A stretch of 64,000 nt of DNA from positions 124,001 through 188,000 of the forward strand of contig NZ_OZ035011.1 in NCBI RefSeq assembly GCF_964031165.1, written 5' to 3'. Both the position numbers and the translations under genes were made by a program. This DNA is from Rickettsiella endosymbiont of Rhagonycha lignosa. GTDB lineage: Bacteria > Pseudomonadota > Gammaproteobacteria > Diplorickettsiales > Diplorickettsiaceae. Position 1 is the first letter of the stretch, and each line of letters begins with the position of its first letter. This document shows, one piece after another, positions 63,562-64,000 of the stretch. Under the pieces are notes generated by a model. The model saw only the letters and a program-made list of their open reading frames with translations. It was not told the origin of the DNA and ran no database searches.

Positions 63562-63598
63562 ATACTTATAATAAAACCATATCATACACTATAAGTAT
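63562..63598. promoter_or_regulatory. Inverted repeat in the divergent promoter region
   Basis: ATACTTATA (63562-63570) and TATAAGTAT (63590-63598) are perfect 9-bp arms with a 19-nt spacer, in the gap between the divergent unknown gene and photolyase gene. They may be a shared operator or simply overlapping -10-like elements in AT-rich DNA. Confidence 0.3.
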
Positions 63599-63619
63599 CA
63601 ACAACTTGGAAATTTCTTT

Positions 63620-64000
63620 ATGAAAGGTCTGATCTGGTTTCGTGAAGATCTGCGTTTGCATGATAATACAGCACTGTATCATGCTGCACGGCAATGTGAA
63701 GAAGGTATTATAGGAATTTACATCATTGATACCCATTTTTGGAAAAAACATCGCATGGCCGCATGTCGAGTTCAGTTTTTACTCACTGGACTATTGGAAT
63801 TAAGTCAAAATTTGCAATCAAGAAATATTCCCTTAATAATCAAACAAGTAAAAAAAACTGGAGATATTCCAGAAATTTTATATCAAAATATAAAAAAATA
63901 TAAGCTTGATACATTATTTTTTAATAAGCAATATGAAATAGATGAGAAACGACGGGATAAAATTGTTTGCAATTATTTAAACCAACATGGTATTAAATGT
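63620..64000 (+). CDS. phrB: Deoxyribodipyrimidine photolyase, N-terminal part (3' end outside window)
   Basis: Open from ATG 63620 to the window end, 127 codons. The translation begins MKGLIWFREDLRLHDNTAL, the signature of the photolyase/cryptochrome N-terminal alpha/beta domain. GIYIIDTHFWKKH and a helix with RVQFLLTGLLEL follow, in the place of the antenna-binding region. The enzyme repairs UV-induced pyrimidine dimers using light and FAD. The FAD-binding C-terminal domain is not visible, so the subclass and intactness cannot be judged. Confidence 0.88.
   Translation, partial: MKGLIWFREDLRLHDNTALYHAARQCEEGIIGIYIIDTHFWKKHRMAACRVQFLLTGLLELSQNLQSRNIPLIIKQVKKTGDIPEILYQNIKKYKLDTLFFNKQYEIDEKRRDKIVCNYLNQHGIKC

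Overview
The window is a 64 kb, AT-rich piece of a gammaproteobacterial chromosome. It most resembles an intracellular member of the Legionellales (Rickettsiella, Diplorickettsia or Coxiella type). The basis for this is inference from gene content: a Mip-type FKBP, an ankyrin-repeat protein shaped like a secreted effector, several large proteins of unknown family with effector or membrane character, dense housekeeping genes, short intergenic gaps, decaying gene remnants, and no intact insertion sequence, prophage or CRISPR array.

Layout. 1-3086: the 3' part of a farnesyl diphosphate synthase gene, a peroxiredoxin, a fused methionine sulfoxide reductase (MsrB-MsrA order) and an outer-membrane beta-barrel protein. 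3094-6590: a probable decayed island. It is bounded by a tRNA-Thr(CGT) gene and a degenerate direct copy of that tRNA's 3' end, and holds a secreted protein of unknown function, a frameshifted pseudogene and an ankyrin protein with a nuclear-localisation-like tail. 6807-12167: a type IV pilin, then ileS, lspA and an APC permease. 12272-16409: a biotin operon on the minus strand (bioA, bioB, bioD, bioF), with a decayed copy of the permease 3' end beyond its promoter, so the operon sits between permease-derived direct repeats. 17018-24713: a transglycosylase-like protein, a polytopic unknown, waaC, priA, sdaA and an unknown soluble protein. 24729-31564: mostly minus strand, with pssA, mutS, a folB-like gene, a PH-domain protein (plus strand), gloB, an acyl-CoA thioesterase and psd. 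31656-39565: an accessory block with an FAD monooxygenase, a secreted glycosidase-like protein, a large membrane/coiled-coil unknown and an SPFH protein preceded by vault-like repeats. 39818-53088: cca, leucine dehydrogenase, 2-oxoacid dehydrogenase E1alpha/E1beta/E2, rsmA, csbD, mip, mnmG and mfd. 53339-64000: a small secreted protein, the minus-strand envelope run djlA-rpe-lipoprotein-lptD-surA, then waaA, riboflavin synthase, a HAD phosphatase, an unknown gene and the start of a photolyase.

How the genes fit together. PssA and Psd are consecutive steps to phosphatidylethanolamine. WaaC and WaaA build the LPS inner core, and LptD with its chaperone SurA exports and assembles LPS. Leucine dehydrogenase next to E1/E2 subunits suggests conversion of branched-chain amino acids to acyl-CoA. 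MutS, Mfd, PriA and the photolyase cover DNA repair. The bio operon supplies four of the biotin steps; no bioC or bioH gene is visible here.

The most unusual items are the SPFH/vault-like protein and its membrane-protein neighbour, the tRNA-bounded remnant island, and the permease-flanked biotin operon. All homology statements come from reading motifs by eye; no database search was run.
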